From Pollutibacter soli (lineage in GTDB: Bacteria > Bacteroidota > Bacteroidia > Chitinophagales > Chitinophagaceae): DNA of 64,000 nucleotides. Each line of letters starts with the position of its first letter. Positions within the stretch are counted from its first letter, which is position 1. The stretch lies in NCBI GenBank assembly GCA_029269725.1, contig JARJHS010000001.1, positions 124,001 to 188,000 of the forward strand, in the 5' to 3' direction. The position numbers and the translations under genes are program-made. Below are positions 62,933 to 64,000 of this stretch, in pieces. The notes under the pieces were generated by a model. The model searched no databases and was not told the DNA's origin. It saw only the letters and a list, made by a program, of their open reading frames with translations.

Positions 62933-63236
62933 AAGATAAGAGTTGTAGGTTTTAAGTTGTAAGTTATCTTTTGCGAATGTAACATTCATTTGTTCTGAAG
63001 AAGATGGAAATGATTATATCCTGATAGTAACCTTTTTTTAGGCACTCTGAATGGTGAATATGAAATAATATCGGACGGGTGGAGGTAAATGTAGAAAGTC
63101 AGCAGATCAATTTGGCAGCAGAATTTTATGACACATTGCTCATTCGTAGGACGGCTGTTACTATTGCCTACTAACTACTGCCTATTGCCTTTAACGTCTG
63201 CTGTCTACCGTCTACCGTCTTCTTCATCAAAGGTCA
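62933..63236. repeat. Period-7 arrays before the transglutaminase-like gene
   Basis: First AGTTGTA, GGTTTTA, AGTTGTA, AGTTATC (about 62940-62970). Then at 63164-63226 CTATTGC, CTACTAA, CTACTGC, CTATTGC, CTTTAAC, GTCTGCT, GTCTACC, GTCTACC run in a single register although two unit families are involved. The 190 bp between the blocks has no gene. Confidence 0.85.
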
Positions 63237-63273
63237 GAAACGGCTGGGGCGTTGATGGTTAACCGGAAAAGAA

Positions 63274-64000
63274 TTATTTCTGTTCGATCAGGATCTCTGA
63301 CAAACTCAATACTTCATTTTGTTTGTACCTGTTCTTATCATCATCAAAGCATTTTGAATATTCATTCAGCAGGAACTGAATGATTTTTCTGTTGCTCATC
63401 GGTTTGAAATAAGAAGGAGATGAAGTGACAGAAATTCTTTTGAAATAATTTTCTACATCTTTCTGTGTATATACCTGGCCCGAAACAGGATCCAGGTAAA
63501 ACAGAATTTTATTTGGCTTTGGGTTGGTGTTAAAGTAGTCAGAACTGTTATCAAAATAAGCAAGGATAAACTGGCGGGGGATATTGATCGCTTTTACCGG
63601 AACATCAAGCATCTGGCACACGGCCTGGTAAAGAATCCCGTTGGCGATTGCATTTCCTCTTTTTGTTTCCACCACTTTATTCAAAAGAAATTCTTCCTGG
63701 TTCTGATAGGAAATTTCAACGCCTTTATACTTATTATGAGAGAATAAAACTTTGTTGACAACATTGATCTGCTCCAGTGGTGTCAGGTAACTGTTCAATT
63801 CGAGCCAGATATTCCTCCTGAGTTTTTCAATTTCACCGTTGATCGGGCTGATGTGAATATCAGGGAACTTATATTTCGAAACCAGTAACGCGCCTTCGAG
63901 CAATTCCGGGAAATCACGAAGGCTCCAGTGTGTAAATTCCTGTTGAAGATCCTGGAAATGCAGTCGATGGATAAGCATCTCTATCCTTTCCTGAACATCC
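63274..64000 (-). CDS. Transglutaminase-like (SirB1-type) protein, 5' end beyond window
   Basis: At least 241 residues. The frame is open from the window edge (DVQERIEMLIHRLHFQDLQQ), so the ATG at 63978 is probably internal and the N terminus lies outside. The body has the SirB1 / transglutaminase-like core: YLTPLEQINVVNKVLFSHNKYKG, TKRGNAIANGILYQAVCQMLDVPVKAINIPRQFILAYFD and NKILFYLDPVSGQVYTQKDVENYF. Such proteins of Bacteroidota usually begin with HEAT-like repeats. Protease or scaffold activity is unproven; the Cys in QAVCQML and the HNKYKG segment may be catalytic remnants. Confidence 0.82.
   Translation of the reverse strand, partial: DVQERIEMLIHRLHFQDLQQEFTHWSLRDFPELLEGALLVSKYKFPDIHISPINGEIEKLRRNIWLELNSYLTPLEQINVVNKVLFSHNKYKGVEISYQNQEEFLLNKVVETKRGNAIANGILYQAVCQMLDVPVKAINIPRQFILAYFDNSSDYFNTNPKPNKILFYLDPVSGQVYTQKDVENYFKRISVTSSPSYFKPMSNRKIIQFLLNEYSKCFDDDKNRYKQNEVLSLSEILIEQK

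Overview
The window is chromosomal DNA of a Bacteroidota bacterium, most likely of the Chitinophagaceae or a close family. The evidence is type IX secretion (T9SS) C-terminal sorting domains on three large surface proteins, families typical of that group (tail-fiber-like S74 proteins, GloVer-repeat protein, DUF4846, LepB with an N-terminal membrane module, CHRD lipoproteins), weak Shine-Dalgarno sites, and one near-perfect Bacteroidota promoter (TTTG-N20-TATTTTTG before pdhB). No rRNA, tRNA, CRISPR array, transposase or phage module was seen, so the assignment rests on proteins only.

Layout. 0-6.1 kb: a minus-strand operon of planctomycete-type heme and DUF1501 proteins. 6.3-9.7 kb: a coiled-coil protein, an EF-G-like GTPase with an altered G3 motif, a dodecin and a lipoprotein. 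9.7-18.2 kb: a bestrophin channel, a cytosolic type I pullulanase, a divergent diacylglycerol-kinase / phosphatidate-phosphatase pair, a MATE exporter, a NamZ-like muramidase and a 38-residue membrane peptide beside a perfect 36-bp palindrome. 18.5-27.3 kb: secreted or outer-membrane proteins (duplicated CHRD lipoproteins, YceI, an esterase), an RRM protein and a thiolase. 27.6-37.2 kb: PDH E1 beta, a GH140-like hydrolase, a TonB receptor, a sigma-54 activator without DNA-binding domain, signal peptidase I and cytidine deaminase. 37.4-42.8 kb: a complete RND efflux operon (MFP, RND, TolC). 43.1-44.0 kb: two decayed redoxin genes. 44.2-46.7 kb: Ogt, CsaA and a Tat-exported oxidoreductase. 46.9-62.8 kb: giant surface proteins (GloVer/Ig, three S74 paralogs, a metalloprotease with nine Ig-like repeats), a frameshifted PAS-LuxR regulator and an orphan gene tail. 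63.3 kb to the end: a transglutaminase-like gene cut by the window edge.

The most unusual signal is not a gene. At least a dozen gene boundaries carry short imperfect tandem arrays whose unit sequence differs from place to place but whose period is almost always 7 bp (units such as AACGAAC, AACGTAG, CTAAGAA, ATGAACT, CAGTTTT, GTCTACC, GCAGGAG, TACAGAA, TACTTCG). Different unit families often continue in one 7-bp register within a locus, reappear at distant loci in either orientation, and at three loci sit next to a shared GGCTGTTCAAA element. One array forms the start of csaA and another the last codons of the broken LuxR gene. This is the best candidate for an undescribed process.

Functionally the region is mixed housekeeping and envelope biology: carbon storage (pullulanase), lipid turnover (kinase/phosphatase pair), cell-wall recycling (NamZ), drug export (MATE, RND), and surface display through the Sec, Tat and T9SS routes. 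Several genes show decay (redoxins, LuxR, oxidoreductase tail) or loss of key residues (EF-G-like, S74 domains, CHRD domain).
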